Positions 8,006-17,800 of a stretch of DNA of 64,000 nt are shown here, piece by piece (within the stretch, counting starts at the first letter, position 1; every line of letters begins with the position of its first letter). The notes beneath the pieces are model-generated. The model had not been told where the DNA came from, made no database searches, and saw only the letters and a list, made by a program, of their open reading frames with translations. This DNA comes from Thermosulfurimonas marina (GTDB taxonomy: Bacteria; Desulfobacterota; Thermodesulfobacteria; Thermodesulfobacteriales; Thermodesulfobacteriaceae), in contig NZ_CP042909.1 in NCBI RefSeq assembly GCF_012317585.1, positions 744,001-808,000 on the forward strand, given 5' to 3'. The translations under genes and the position numbers were made by a program.

Positions 8006-8449
8006 CTACTCTTCCTCCTCGCTCAGGAATTCCAGCTCTTCCTCTTCCTCCTCTAGCTCCTCAAACCCCTCCTCCAGATAGTCCTCGTATTCGTCCGCAC
8101 TCATGAGTTCTTCCAGCTCCTCCGGATCCGAAAGCTTGACCCGCAGGAGCCATCCGTCTCCATAAGGATCTTCACTCACCAGTTCCGGGTCCTCCAGGAC
8201 CTCTTCGTTGACCTCCACCACCTCTCCGGAGACCGGGGCCACCAGCTCCTCCACCCCCCGGGGAGTCTCTACGCTCCCGAAGACCTCCCCCCTCTCGATC
8301 TCCTCTCCCTCCTCCGGGAGTTCTAAGTCCAGGATCTCCCCGTACTTGCGGCGGGCAAAGTCCGAAAATCCGAGATAGACCCGCCCCCCTCGTTCTTTCT
8401 TCACCCACAGGTGCTCTTCGGAATAAAGCCGATCTTCAGGAATGCTCAT
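8006..8449 (-). CDS. GcvH-like protein lacking the lipoyl lysine
   Basis: 147 residues. Residues 1-~125 follow GcvH: EEHLWVK, VYLGFSDFA, YGEILDLELPEEGE, APVSGEVVEVNEEVL, PYGDGWLLRVK. The lipoylation site differs: where GcvH has ESVKA-S, this protein has SVETPRGVEEL, with no lysine and about three extra residues. A very acidic tail (runs of Glu, ~residues 128-147) follows. It is therefore unlikely to carry lipoate and to act as a normal glycine-cleavage H protein. First gene of the fabD-kor operon. It could be a scaffold or a thiol-related relative; the function is unknown. Confidence 0.75.
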   Translation of the reverse strand: MSIPEDRLYSEEHLWVKKERGGRVYLGFSDFARRKYGEILDLELPEEGEEIERGEVFGSVETPRGVEELVAPVSGEVVEVNEEVLEDPELVSEDPYGDGWLLRVKLSDPEELEELMSADEYEDYLEEGFEELEEEEEELEFLSEEEE

Positions 8450-8504
8450 AGGCCTCCTCCACCGCGATTTAACTCCACCGATTAGCCGAAAAGCCTGCCT
8501 TTGA

Positions 8505-8525
8505 CAAGGGGGAAAAGCCCCCTTG
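8505..8525. promoter_or_regulatory. Perfect inverted repeat, possible operator
   Basis: CAAGGGGG-N5-CCCCCTTG, an 8-bp perfect palindrome, lies in the 155-bp gap between the divergent gcvH-like and YeeE operons. No T-tract follows on either strand, so it looks more like an operator than a terminator. GC-rich palindromes of this kind are bound by CsoR/CstR-type repressors, including persulfide sensors, which would fit a sulfur-transport operon; that link is speculation. Confidence 0.4.
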
Positions 8526-8604
8526 CGGAAGCCTCTAAAAGGGCTTATCGTTTGAGGTGAAATTGCGCGATCGTTAAAGAAAAATTGAGATCGGGAGGTG
8601 AATC

Positions 8605-9360
8605 ATGAGGAAGATACTCTGGGTGCTGGGGTGTTGGGGGCTGGTCTTTCTGCCGGTTCTGGCCCGGGCGGTGCCTACCCGGGTGGTGGTGGGCGTAAAG
8701 GCCCGGGATGCCCTTTTCATCGGTTCCCCCATGGGGGGAGCGCAGGTGATTATTCGGGATGCAGACACCGGAGAGATCCTGGCCCAGGGGGTCACCCGGG
8801 GGCTTCCGGGAAATCCCAAACTGATCATGGCCACTCCTAAGGAACGCTATACCCGGTATTTGGAAGGAAAGACGGCCCGGTTTGAAGCGGTGTTGGATCT
8901 CCAGAGACCCCGGCGAGTGCGCATTGTGGCCCGGGGGCCTCTGGCCCAGCCCCAGGCCCTGCAGGAGGTTTCGGTGACCACCTGGCTCTTTCCGGGAAAG
9001 GACCTTCCGGAACTGGTCCTGGAGATGCCCGGACTTGTGGTGCGGGCCCTGGCGCCGGTGGCCCACGCCCGACTCAAGGCCCCGGCCCGGGTGGAGGTGC
9101 GGGCCGCGGTCATGCCCCTTTGTGGCTGTCCGGTAAACCCCAAATTTTTCTGGAAGCCGGAAAACTATGAGGTGGCGGTCCAGGTCCTGCGCAATGGAAG
9201 GCCTTACGGGACCTTCCCCCTGAAATTTACCGGAAAGACCAGTCTCTTTTCTACGGTCCTTGAGCTTCCCCAGAAGGGGATCTACGAATTGACCCTTTAC
9301 GCTTACGATAAACTCACGGGAAACACCGGGGTGGATCGGACCACTGTGGTGGTGAAATAA
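8605..9360 (+). CDS. Secreted protein of unknown function, next to YeeE-type transporters
   Basis: 251 residues. It begins with a clear signal peptide (MRKILWVLGCWGLVFLPVLARA, cleavage near residue 22). The mature part is rich in beta-strand-like stretches and has one LCGCPVNP motif near residue 172. The start is supported by GGGAGGTG 5 bases upstream. Two YeeE/YedE-type membrane proteins follow, so it may be a periplasmic partner in sulfur-compound uptake. I do not recognise a named family. Confidence 0.75.
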   Translation: MRKILWVLGCWGLVFLPVLARAVPTRVVVGVKARDALFIGSPMGGAQVIIRDADTGEILAQGVTRGLPGNPKLIMATPKERYTRYLEGKTARFEAVLDLQRPRRVRIVARGPLAQPQALQEVSVTTWLFPGKDLPELVLEMPGLVVRALAPVAHARLKAPARVEVRAAVMPLCGCPVNPKFFWKPENYEVAVQVLRNGRPYGTFPLKFTGKTSLFSTVLELPQKGIYELTLYAYDKLTGNTGVDRTTVVVK

Positions 9361-9381
9361 AATCTTGGGGAGGTAAACACC

Positions 9382-9906
9382 ATGCGTAACGGCTGGTCGC
9401 CCTATCTGGGAGGGGCCCTCACCGGGCTTCTCCTGGTGCTTTCGGTCCTGGTTACCTATCAGCTCTTCGGCCATCCCCGGTATTTGGGCACCTCCACGGC
9501 CTATGTGAGGGTGGCCGGACTGGTAGAGAAGGCCCTTTCTCCGGAGAGTGTGGCCACAAACGCCTACTACGCCAAGGAGGGGGTGGGGATCGACTGGAAG
9601 GTCATGCTGGTTCTCGGGGTACCGCTGGGGGCCCTGATCGCCGCTTTGCGCAACCGGGAATTCCGGTTGCGTTGGGTGCCGGAGCGCTGGGCGGAGCGTT
9701 TCGGCTCCTCTCCGGTTCTGCGGGCTGTAGGCGCCTTTGTAGGGGGTTTTCTGATCATCTATGGGGCGCGGCTTGCCGGGGGGTGTCCCAGCGGGCATGG
9801 ACTTTCCGGGATGAGCCAACTGGCCGCCAGTGGCTTCATCGTGGTGGCGGGATTCTTTGTGGGGGGTATCCCTTTGGCCCTGTTAATCTACGGGAGAAGG
9901 AGGTAG
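9382..9906 (+). CDS. YeeE/YedE (sulfur transport) family protein, first half
   Basis: 174 residues with about four hydrophobic segments and the family motif GARLAGGCPSGHGLSG containing a conserved Cys. YeeE/YedE (TsuA-type) proteins move thiosulfate or related sulfur species through a line of cysteines. In some bacteria one long protein does this; here two half-size genes stand in tandem. The start ATG follows GGGGAGGT. It is 3 bases from the next gene. Confidence 0.85.
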   Translation: MRNGWSPYLGGALTGLLLVLSVLVTYQLFGHPRYLGTSTAYVRVAGLVEKALSPESVATNAYYAKEGVGIDWKVMLVLGVPLGALIAALRNREFRLRWVPERWAERFGSSPVLRAVGAFVGGFLIIYGARLAGGCPSGHGLSGMSQLAASGFIVVAGFFVGGIPLALLIYGRRR

Positions 9907-9909
9907 GCC

Positions 9910-10434
9910 ATGGAGCCCATCGTAGGACTTATCACCGGTATCCTCTGGGGCTATATCTTTCAGCGGGCCCGCATCCTGCGTTTTGAAAAACACATCGGGC
10001 TCCTCACCCTTACCGATCTCACGGTATTGAAATTCCTCCTTTCCGGAGTGGTGGTAGGGACCCTGGGGATCAACCTCCTGGCCACCCTGGGCCTGGCCCC
10101 TTATCACCTCAAGCCCACCTTCGTGGCCGCCAACTTCGTGGGCGGAGTGATCTATGGTCTGGGCTGGGCCATCCTGGGATATTGCCCGGGAACGGCCCCC
10201 GGGGCCGTGGGTGAGGGATCGCTGGACGGGCTCTTTGCGGTCCTGGGTGGCCTGTGCGGGGCCGCGGCCTTTGCCCATACCTATCCCTTCTGGAAACAGA
10301 CCCTCTACGGGATCGGGGGCTACGGAAAGGTTTCTTTTCCCCAGCTCCTCCACCTTCCGCCGCTTCTTCTCGCGGTCCTTTTCGCCGGGCTCCTCTTGGC
10401 CTTCATCTTTTTCTTAGAGAAAATGGGCTGGTGA
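9910..10434 (+). CDS. YeeE/YedE (sulfur transport) family protein, second half
   Basis: 174 residues with four or five membrane segments and the matching motif GYCPGTAPGAVGEG with its conserved Cys. It pairs with the preceding gene as the second half of a YeeE-like channel. The start follows AGAAGGAGGT. Its stop overlaps the GTG of pyrK by four bases (GTGA), so the sulfur and pyrimidine genes are probably one transcript. Confidence 0.85.
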   Translation: MEPIVGLITGILWGYIFQRARILRFEKHIGLLTLTDLTVLKFLLSGVVVGTLGINLLATLGLAPYHLKPTFVAANFVGGVIYGLGWAILGYCPGTAPGAVGEGSLDGLFAVLGGLCGAAAFAHTYPFWKQTLYGIGGYGKVSFPQLLHLPPLLLAVLFAGLLLAFIFFLEKMGW

Positions 10435-11198
10435 GGCCGGCCAAGGTCCGATCCAGACGCAGACTGGCTCCAGGATATTTCCTCCTGGAGATAGAGGCCC
10501 CGGAGGCGGCCCCCAGGGCCCGCCCGGGGCAATTTGTGCGCCTTAAGGCCTGGCCCGGCTACGACCCCTTGCTCCCTCGCCCCTTTTCCATCCATGCCCG
10601 CTCCGAAAAGACCCTGAGTTTCCTTATTCAAGAACGGGGGCGGGCCACGGCGGTTCTTTCCCGGCTGCGGCCCGGAGAGGAGGTGTGGTGGGACGGCCCT
10701 CTGGGGCACCCCTTTCCTCTTCCGGAAAGGGGAGAGGTCTGGCTGGTGGCCGGAGGGGTGGGCCTGGCCCCCTTTTTCTTCTATCTAGAGACCCTTCGGG
10801 CCCGGGGCCTTTCCGCACGGCTTTTTTACGGGGCCCGCACGAGAGGGGATCTGGTGAGACTCTCTGCGCTTGAGAGGCTCTGTCCGGTACAGGTAGCCAC
10901 GGAGGACGGCTCCCGGGGGCGGCCGGGACTGGTGACCGATCTCTTACGGGAGGCCCTGAAAAAAGGGAGCCCGGAATTCATTTTGGCCTGTGGCCCTCCG
11001 GGGATGCTGGCCGCCGTAGGGCACCTGGGGGAAAGGGCCGGAGTCCCGGTCTATCTCTCCCTGGAGGCCATGATGGCCTGCGGGCGGGGACTCTGTCTGG
11101 GCTGCGCCGTCTCCCGCAAGGGGGGAGGCTACCTTAAGGTCTGTGTGGAAGGGCCGGTTTTTCCGGCCGAGGAGGTGGACCTTGACCGGCTCGGTTGA
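10431..11198 (+). CDS. pyrK: Dihydroorotate dehydrogenase B, electron-transfer subunit
   Basis: 255 residues from a GTG overlapping the preceding stop. It has an FAD-binding domain (LPRPFSIH), an NAD-binding part (VAGGVGLAPFFF, ACGPPGML) and a C-terminal [2Fe-2S] site ACGRGLCLGCAV with a later Cys in KVCVEGP. It passes electrons from PyrD to NAD in pyrimidine synthesis. A longer frame exists upstream but overlaps the transporter gene completely, so the GTG at 10431 is preferred. Confidence 0.92.
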   Translation: MRPAKVRSRRRLAPGYFLLEIEAPEAAPRARPGQFVRLKAWPGYDPLLPRPFSIHARSEKTLSFLIQERGRATAVLSRLRPGEEVWWDGPLGHPFPLPERGEVWLVAGGVGLAPFFFYLETLRARGLSARLFYGARTRGDLVRLSALERLCPVQVATEDGSRGRPGLVTDLLREALKKGSPEFILACGPPGMLAAVGHLGERAGVPVYLSLEAMMACGRGLCLGCAVSRKGGGYLKVCVEGPVFPAEEVDLDRLG

Positions 11199-12033
11199 GC
11201 TTTCCGGCCTCCGACTTTCCAACCCCCTGATGCTGGCCTCCGGGACCTGGGGCTTTGGGGAAACCCTCTCTCCGGAGATCCTCCGGTCGGTGGGGGCCCT
11301 GGTGACCAAGGGAATCTCGCTTGAGCCCCGGGCAGGGAATCCGCCTCCCCGGCTTTCAGAGACCCCTTGCGGGCTCCTCAATTCCATCGGCTTGGAAAAT
11401 CCCGGACTGGCGGCCTTCCGGAAAGGGATCCTTCCGCGCCTTCTCCGGATCGGTCCTCCGGTGATCGTCAATATCCTGGGGGAAAGCGAAGAAGAATTCC
11501 TGCGCCTGGCCGAGGGCCTGCGCGAAACCGGGGTCGCGGGACTGGAAGTGAACATCTCCTGTCCCAATGTCAAAAAGGGCGGGCTTGCTTTTTCGCAGGA
11601 TCCGGACGGAGTCTTCCGGATGGTCCGACGCCTGCGGGAGGTCTGGCCGGGGTGGATGAGCGTAAAGCTTTCCCCGGTGGGACCGGTGGCGGAGGTGGCC
11701 CACGCTGCGGAGGAGGGCGGGGCCTCGGCCCTCACCTGTGCCAATACCTATCCCGCGCTGGCCATTCACCCGGGCCCCAAGGGGCCGTACTTTCATCTCG
11801 GAGGTCTTTCCGGGCCGGCCATAAAGCCCCTCACCCTGCGTCTGGTCTACGAGCTTTCGCGCCGGCTAAGACGGCCCCTCATCGCCTGTGGGGGAATTCT
11901 CTCCGGCCGCGACGCCTATGAGTATCTTCTCGCCGGGGCCCGGGCCTTTCAGGTGGGCACGGCTACCCTCCTTGACCCGGAGGCCCCCCGGCGCATCCTT
12001 TCCGAACTTGACGAGCTCTCCCGGGCCGACTAA
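11182..12033 (+). CDS. pyrD: Dihydroorotate dehydrogenase B, catalytic subunit
   Basis: 283 residues starting LTGSVELSGLRLSNPLMLASG. It shows the FMN-barrel motifs NSIGLENPG, VNISCPNVKKGG with the catalytic Cys, and SVKLSPV. The TTG start at 11182 is preceded by GGAGGTGG (11171-11178) and matches the family N-terminus; the longer frame from 11143 lies inside pyrK. It oxidises dihydroorotate to orotate together with PyrK. Confidence 0.92.
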   Translation: MTGSVELSGLRLSNPLMLASGTWGFGETLSPEILRSVGALVTKGISLEPRAGNPPPRLSETPCGLLNSIGLENPGLAAFRKGILPRLLRIGPPVIVNILGESEEEFLRLAEGLRETGVAGLEVNISCPNVKKGGLAFSQDPDGVFRMVRRLREVWPGWMSVKLSPVGPVAEVAHAAEEGGASALTCANTYPALAIHPGPKGPYFHLGGLSGPAIKPLTLRLVYELSRRLRRPLIACGGILSGRDAYEYLLAGARAFQVGTATLLDPEAPRRILSELDELSRAD

Positions 12034-12042
12034 AAGCAAAGT

Positions 12043-12825
12043 ATGCGCCGGGGAATCTTTCTCCTTTTGGCCCTCCTTTTAGTCGGCTGTGTATCCGACC
12101 AGCAGTTCCAGGGACTGGCCCTGCGGGTCTCGGCGCTTGAGGTCCAGCAGACCTCCCTAGAGAAGGCCCGGAGGGAGGAGGCCGTAAGGCTGGCGGCCCT
12201 GGAGAAGCGACTGGCGTCCCTGGAAAAGCAGGTCTCGGTCCTTTCGGAGAAAAGGGCCGAGCTCCTTTCGGAGATAGAGGCCCTGCGGGCGGAGATCGCC
12301 CGTCTGAACGGTCTTTACGAGGAACTTTCCTACCAACAAAAGCAGGACCGGGAGGCCTTTTCCGAATTTCAGGCCGAGGTCCTGAAAAGACTCTCTCAAG
12401 GGGAAAAGCCTCCGGCCCCGGCCAAGGCCCCCTCCGGGCCCAAAACCCCCTCCGAAAAGGAACTTTATGATCAGGCCCTGGCGGCCCTTAAAAAGAAGGA
12501 CTACGAGGGGGCCCGCAAACTTCTGCAACGCTACCTCGAGGTCTATCCCCAAGGAAAGTATGCAGCCAACGCCCACTACTGGATTGCCGAAACTTATTAT
12601 GCCCAGCGGCGCTACGAGGAAGCCATCCTGGAATACCAGAAGGTGGTGGATGGGTTTCCTCAGAGTTACAAGGTCCCGGCAGCCCTCCTTAAACAGGGCC
12701 TGGCCTTTCTCCGTATAGGGGACACGGAGGCCGCCCGCATCCTCTTTAAGAAGATCCTTTCCCGGTATCCCCAAAGCGAGCAAGCTCCTCTGGCCCGCAA
12801 GTATCTCAAGCGCCTTTCCCGATGA
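12043..12825 (+). CDS. cpoB: Tol-Pal system protein CpoB/YbgF-like lipoprotein
   Basis: 260 residues. The lipobox LLVGC at the N-terminus predicts a lipoprotein. Residues ~25-110 are coiled coil, followed by a Pro/Ala linker and three TPR-like repeats starting at SEKELYDQALAALKKKDYEGA, the YbgF C-terminal pattern. CpoB coordinates outer-membrane constriction and peptidoglycan synthesis at division. No tol or pal gene is in the window. Overlaps the next gene by four bases. Confidence 0.88.
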   Translation: MRRGIFLLLALLLVGCVSDQQFQGLALRVSALEVQQTSLEKARREEAVRLAALEKRLASLEKQVSVLSEKRAELLSEIEALRAEIARLNGLYEELSYQQKQDREAFSEFQAEVLKRLSQGEKPPAPAKAPSGPKTPSEKELYDQALAALKKKDYEGARKLLQRYLEVYPQGKYAANAHYWIAETYYAQRRYEEAILEYQKVVDGFPQSYKVPAALLKQGLAFLRIGDTEAARILFKKILSRYPQSEQAPLARKYLKRLSR

Positions 12826-13856
12826 GGATCCTTCTTTGCGTGGTCTTTTTCCTCTGGCCCTGGGCCTTGCAGGCCTTTACCGTAGGGGCCCTCTTCGGGA
12901 CGGAAACCCCGGAGGCGGAACTGGCCCGGATCCTGGCCTCCCAGGCCCGCCTCCGGGGCCACGCCCTGCAGGTCAAATTTTACGACCCTTCCGGGGAGCC
13001 CCAGAGGATCTTCCCTCTGGTGCGGAGGGCCCGGGAGGAGGGGGTACGTTTTCTCCTGGGGCCCCTTGATCCCCGTCTCCAGTCCGAGGCCCTCACCGCC
13101 GCTCAGGCCTATCGCCTGCCCCTCATCCTTCTTTCCGGGGACTATGATCCCATCCGCGTCCCGGACGAACCCTTCGCCTACATCTTCCGCACCGGGCTCT
13201 CTCCCCGGATGGCGGCCCGGGTGCTCCTTTCCTGTCTTTCCCGTAAGGGACTGCGGCGGGTGGGAGTCCTTCTCTCCCTGAACGAGGTAGGGCGGGAAGG
13301 GCTTAAGTGGCTCAAAATTTACGCTTGGGAAGCGCGCCTCCGGCTAACCAAGGTGGCCTGGTTTTCTCCGGAGGACACCTACCTCTACCCCAAGTTTGAG
13401 GAACTCCTTTCCACCGAGGGGGTGGTGGTGTGGTGCGATCGGGAAAGTGCCCTCAAGGTAGTCCAGGAAAAGGAACGCTACGGGTTGGGGCTTCCCTTTT
13501 TTTTCGGGCCGGAGCTGGCCGATGAGGAATTCCTGCGGACCCACCCCTCCCTTTACGGTTATCCCTTTCCGGGTACGGCCCTTTTTGGCCGCAGGCTCCC
13601 CACCGCGGTCCCTCTCAACCTGGAGCGGGCCGCCCTGGTGGATGCTCTGGCCCTGCTAGAGGAAATAGCGGCCCGCGGTCTTCCCCCTACGGCGGAGTCT
13701 CTGGAAGCCCTCGGCCCGGTCACCCTCCCCGGAGGTCTCTACTACCTTACCAACGACGACCATTACGGCCTGGTCCCGGAAAGTGCGGGGGTCTTCACTT
13801 ACGGACTTGCGGGTTTTCAGCCCTATTGCCCGCCAACACTTCTCTCAAAGCCTTGA
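12822..13856 (+). CDS. Periplasmic-binding-protein-like (type 1) secreted protein
   Basis: 344 residues with a signal peptide (MRILLCVVFFLWPWALQA). The rest follows a type-1 periplasmic-binding fold: VGALFGTETP, VRFLLGPLDPRLQSEAL, LPLILLSGDYD, RRVGVLLSLNEVGREG. It resembles LppC/penicillin-binding-activator or branched-chain amino-acid-binding proteins. Its coupling to cpoB (ATGA overlap) favours a cell-envelope role. The 3' end overlaps the convergent heptosyltransferase by 62 bases. Confidence 0.65.
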   Translation: MRILLCVVFFLWPWALQAFTVGALFGTETPEAELARILASQARLRGHALQVKFYDPSGEPQRIFPLVRRAREEGVRFLLGPLDPRLQSEALTAAQAYRLPLILLSGDYDPIRVPDEPFAYIFRTGLSPRMAARVLLSCLSRKGLRRVGVLLSLNEVGREGLKWLKIYAWEARLRLTKVAWFSPEDTYLYPKFEELLSTEGVVVWCDRESALKVVQEKERYGLGLPFFFGPELADEEFLRTHPSLYGYPFPGTALFGRRLPTAVPLNLERAALVDALALLEEIAARGLPPTAESLEALGPVTLPGGLYYLTNDDHYGLVPESAGVFTYGLAGFQPYCPPTLLSKP

Positions 13857-14835
13857 GGACCTCCTCCGGGGAAATCCCGGAAAGGCAGCGAGGAGCCGGG
13901 CAACGTCGGCGAAAACAGGGGGCACAGGGGAGCCCGGAGTGCAGGATGCGGTGGCCCTTTCCAAAGGGACCGGTACGCCAGGGGGCCGTAGGGCCGAAGA
14001 GGGCCACCACCGGCCGGCCCAGGGCCGCGGCCAGATGCATGGGGCCGGTATCTACGGAGACTACCGCCGCGGCCCCGGAGAGGATCCCGGCCAGCTCCTT
14101 GAGGCTGAGGCCTCCGGCGAGATTTAGCCCGGAGACCGCTAACCGGGAAACATATTCCCGGTCTCCGGGCCCTCCCACCCAGAGGAGGGGAAGGCCAAAG
14201 GCCGGGGCCCTTTCCGCCAGGGCCCTCCAGTGCTCCTCCGGCCAGAGTTTGGTCTCCCAGCGGGTGGCCGGGATGAAGACCAGCCAGGGAGGGGGCGGAA
14301 GCCCCAGCTTTCGGGCCATCTCCCCGGCCGAGGGATAAGGGGCCATGGGGAAATCCACCGGCTCGGCCACTCCACCCAGGATTTCGGCTGCGGAAAGATA
14401 GCGCCTTACAGCATGGAGATCAGGGTCATAGGCCGGAAGCTTTTCCGTAAGCACCAGAGTGCTCCCCTCCCGGTGGTTGGCAAAGCCCAGCTTGCGTTTC
14501 CCCCGGGCCAGAGCTACCACCAGGGCGCTTTTAAAGAGCCCCTGAAGATCCAGGACCACTTCATAGGGTCGGGCCCGGAGCCCTTCCAAAAATTCACCCC
14601 AGAGCTTTAGCGCTTTACCTATTTCCCCGGAGCGCAGAAGGCGCAAGATACGCCGTCGGGGAAAGGGGAAAAGCTCCTCTATCAGAGGATGCCCCCGCAA
14701 GATTTCCGCATTTTCTTCTTCCACCACCCAATCTATCCTCCAATTCTCCCGGGCCCTTTTCAGGGCCGAAAGCACCGGGAGGGTCTGAATCACGTCCCCT
14801 AAGGCCGAAAGTTTTACGAGAAGAACCCTGGGCAC
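13795..14835 (-). CDS. waaC: Lipopolysaccharide heptosyltransferase (GT9; WaaC/WaaF type)
   Basis: 346 residues from GTG (VPRVLLVKLSALGDVIQTLPVL), two bases after the uvrA stop codon and preceded by AGAGGA. GT9 signatures include the N-terminal KLSALGDVI, LVFIPATRWETKLWP, and the C-terminal VSVDTGPMHLAAALGRP with VALFGPT. It adds heptose to the LPS inner core, so an LPS-bearing outer membrane is expected. The WaaC rather than WaaF call is moderate. A long 5' extension of the frame is a shadow of uvrA. Confidence 0.82.
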   Translation of the reverse strand: MPRVLLVKLSALGDVIQTLPVLSALKRARENWRIDWVVEEENAEILRGHPLIEELFPFPRRRILRLLRSGEIGKALKLWGEFLEGLRARPYEVVLDLQGLFKSALVVALARGKRKLGFANHREGSTLVLTEKLPAYDPDLHAVRRYLSAAEILGGVAEPVDFPMAPYPSAGEMARKLGLPPPPWLVFIPATRWETKLWPEEHWRALAERAPAFGLPLLWVGGPGDREYVSRLAVSGLNLAGGLSLKELAGILSGAAAVVSVDTGPMHLAAALGRPVVALFGPTAPWRTGPFGKGHRILHSGLPCAPCFRRRCPAPRCLSGISPEEVLKALREVLAGNRAENPQVRK

Positions 14836-14836
14836 T

Positions 14837-17800
14837 TCATTTTCCTCTTTGAAGATAGGCCCGCAGGGCCTGGGCCGTAGGGGTCTCCAGGGCCAGGAGC
14901 CCTTCAGGTGGCCCCTGATAGAGGACCTCCCCTCCCTTCTCGCCCCCCTCGGGACCCAGGTCCACGATCCAGTCTGCGGCCTTGATGACCTCCAGGTTGT
15001 GCTCGATGACCACCACGGTGTGCCCTCGGTCCACCAGGCCCTGGAGGAGCCGGACCAGCTTTTCCACATCGGCGATATGGAGTCCGGTAGAGGGCTCGTC
15101 CAGGACAAAGAGGGTCCCTCCGCGGCCGCCCTTTACAAACTCGGTGGCCAGTTTTACCCGCTGGGCCTCGCCCCCGGAAAGGGTAGGGCTCGGCTGCCCC
15201 AGGGTGAGGTAATCCAGGCCCAGCTCACAGAGGAGGCCCAGGGGTTGGGCAATCTCCGGCACCGGGGCAAAGAATTCTCGGGCCTCGGCCATGGTCATGG
15301 AAAGCACCTCGGCTATATTCTTGCCCCTCCAGCGCACCGCCAAGGTCTCCTCGTTGAAACGGGCCCCGCCGCAGACCTCACAGACCTGATAGACCTCCGG
15401 GAGAAACTTCATCTCCACCCGCACCACCCCTTGCCCCTTGCAGGCCGGGCATCTTCCCTCCTCCACGTTAAAGGAAAAGCGGCTTTCCGTATAGCCCCGG
15501 GCCCGGGCCTCGGGGGTGCCGGCAAAGAGCCGCCGGATGGCGGTCATGAAGCCCACATAGGTGGCCGGGGTGGAGCGAGGGGTGCGCCCGATGGGGGAAT
15601 GGTCCACCTGAAGGACCCGACGCAGGGCCTCGTGTCCCCGGAGGCGCCGGCAGCCCACAGGGCCTCCCCGACCGGAAAGAAGCCTTTCTAGACTCCGGTA
15701 AAGGACCTCGGTGACCAGGGTGGACTTCCCCGAGCCCGAGACCCCGGTGACCACGGTGAGGGCTTCCAGCGGAAAGCGCACGGTGAGGTCCTTTAAGTTG
15801 TAAAGCCGGGCCCCCTCCACGGTGAGGAATCTTTCCGGCTGGCGTCCGCCCCCGGCAAGCCTATAACGCGAGGGATCGGAAAGGACCCTTCCGGTGACCG
15901 ACTGGGGGGCGCGGGGAAGTTCCTCAGGCGGACCGCAGAAGACCACCCGCCCTCCTTCCCGGCCCCCTCCGGGCCCTAGATCCACCAGCAGGTCCGCCGC
16001 CCGAATGGTGTCTTCATCGTGCTCCACCACGATCACCGTATTGCCCCGATCGCGCAAACTTCGCAGGGCCGAAAGGAGTTTTTCCGTATCCCGGGGATGG
16101 AGCCCGATGGTGGGCTCATCCAGCACATAGGCCACCCCGGTAAGGTTGGAGCCCAACTCCGCGGCCAGTCTCACCCGCTGGGCCTCGCCCCCGGAAAGGC
16201 TCTCCCCGGGCCGGGAAAGGGAAAGATAGGGGAGTCCCACCTCCACGAGAAAATCGAGACGCGCAAGGAGCTCCCGGAGGATAGGCCGGGCAATCTCCGC
16301 CTCGCGCCCGGAAAAGGAAAGCCCGGCGAGAAACTCCCGGAGGTCTTCTACCGGAAGGTCCGAAAGTTCGGCAATGTTTCGCCCCCCCAGGCGCCAGGCC
16401 AGGGCCTCCGGACGCAGACGGCTCCCGCCACAGGACCGACAGACCCCTCCGCCCTTCATCCCCAAGCCCCCGCAGTCCGGGCAGGCCCCGGCTTTGGTAT
16501 TGAAGGAAAAGAGAAGGGGATCCGGCTCCGGAAGACTCAGTCCGCAGTCCGGACAGGAAAGCCTCTCGCTCACGAAAAATTCTTCCTCTGGAGACCAGAC
16601 CAGGGCCTCTCCCCGCCCTCCGGAAAGGGCTATCTCCAGAAGCCTTCGTACCTCGGACTCCCTTTCCGGAGAGATCACGGTCTCCCCCACCACCACCTCG
16701 ATGGTGTGCTCCCGGAAGCGGGAAAGTTCGGGGAGAGGGGGCAGGGTAAGGAACCGTCCGTCCACGCGCACCTCGGAAAAGCCTGCGGCCAGGGCCCTTT
16801 CGAAGACCGGCCGGTGAAAGCCCTTGCGGCGCCTCACTCGGGGCGAAAGGATCTTCACCCTGCGGCCGGAAAATTCCTGAAAGAGACGAGAAAGAAGGAC
16901 CTCGCGAGAGACCCGGGAAAGGGGCCTTCCGCAGGAGGGGCAATAGGGGTTAGAGAGACGGGCAAAAAGAAGGCGCAGATAGGGCAGGGTGTCCGTGAGG
17001 GTGCCTACGGTGGAGCGGGGCCCGGGGCGGCTGCTCCTCTGCTCCAGGGCCACCGTAGGGGGTAGCCCGGCAATGAGGTCTACCTCCGGTTCTTCGTAGA
17101 GTTTGACAAATTGCCGCAAATAGGCCGGAAGGCTTTCCAAATACCGACGCTGGCCCTCGGCAAAAAGGAGGTCAAAGGCCAGGGTGGACTTCCCTGAGCC
17201 CGAGACCCCGGTGATTACGATAAGGCGCTCCCGGGGGAGATCCAGGTCCAGGTTCTGGAGGTTGTGATGCCGGGCCCCGCGTATGCGGATGACCCTTTCG
17301 GCAGGCTCCACCCGGGGACGTTCTCCGGGCTTAAAGGCCACCTCTCCGGAAAGATAGCGGGCCAGCCACCTTCCGGTGGGAGTCTCTTTTTGCAGGAGTT
17401 CGGCCACCGGCCCCTGGTGAAGGAGATAGCCCCCACCCTCTCCTCCTTCAGGGCCCAGCTCCACCACCCAGTCGGCCGAAAGAATCACCTCCGGATGGTG
17501 TTCCACCACGATCACCGTATGCCCCCGGGACACAAGGGCCCGCAGGGCCGAAAGGAGTCTCTGGATATCCAGGAGATGGAGTCCCACGGTGGGCTCATCC
17601 AGGAGGAGAAGGGCCGGCTGGTCCTCGGAGAGGCTGAAGGCCCGGGCCATTTTGAGGCGCTGGGCCTCGCCTCCGGAGAGGGTGGAAAGGGGCTGACCCA
17701 GACGGAGGTAAGAAAGCCCCACTTCTCGGGCTGGCAGAAGCCGGCGTACCAGCTCCCCGTGGCCCTTGAAAAATTCCAGGGCCTCCTCCACGGTCATCTC

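Noticed and set aside
8501-8529. TTGACA at 8501 as a -35 box
   Set aside because: No acceptable -10 hexamer stands 16-18 bases downstream; the sequence is better explained as part of the palindrome.
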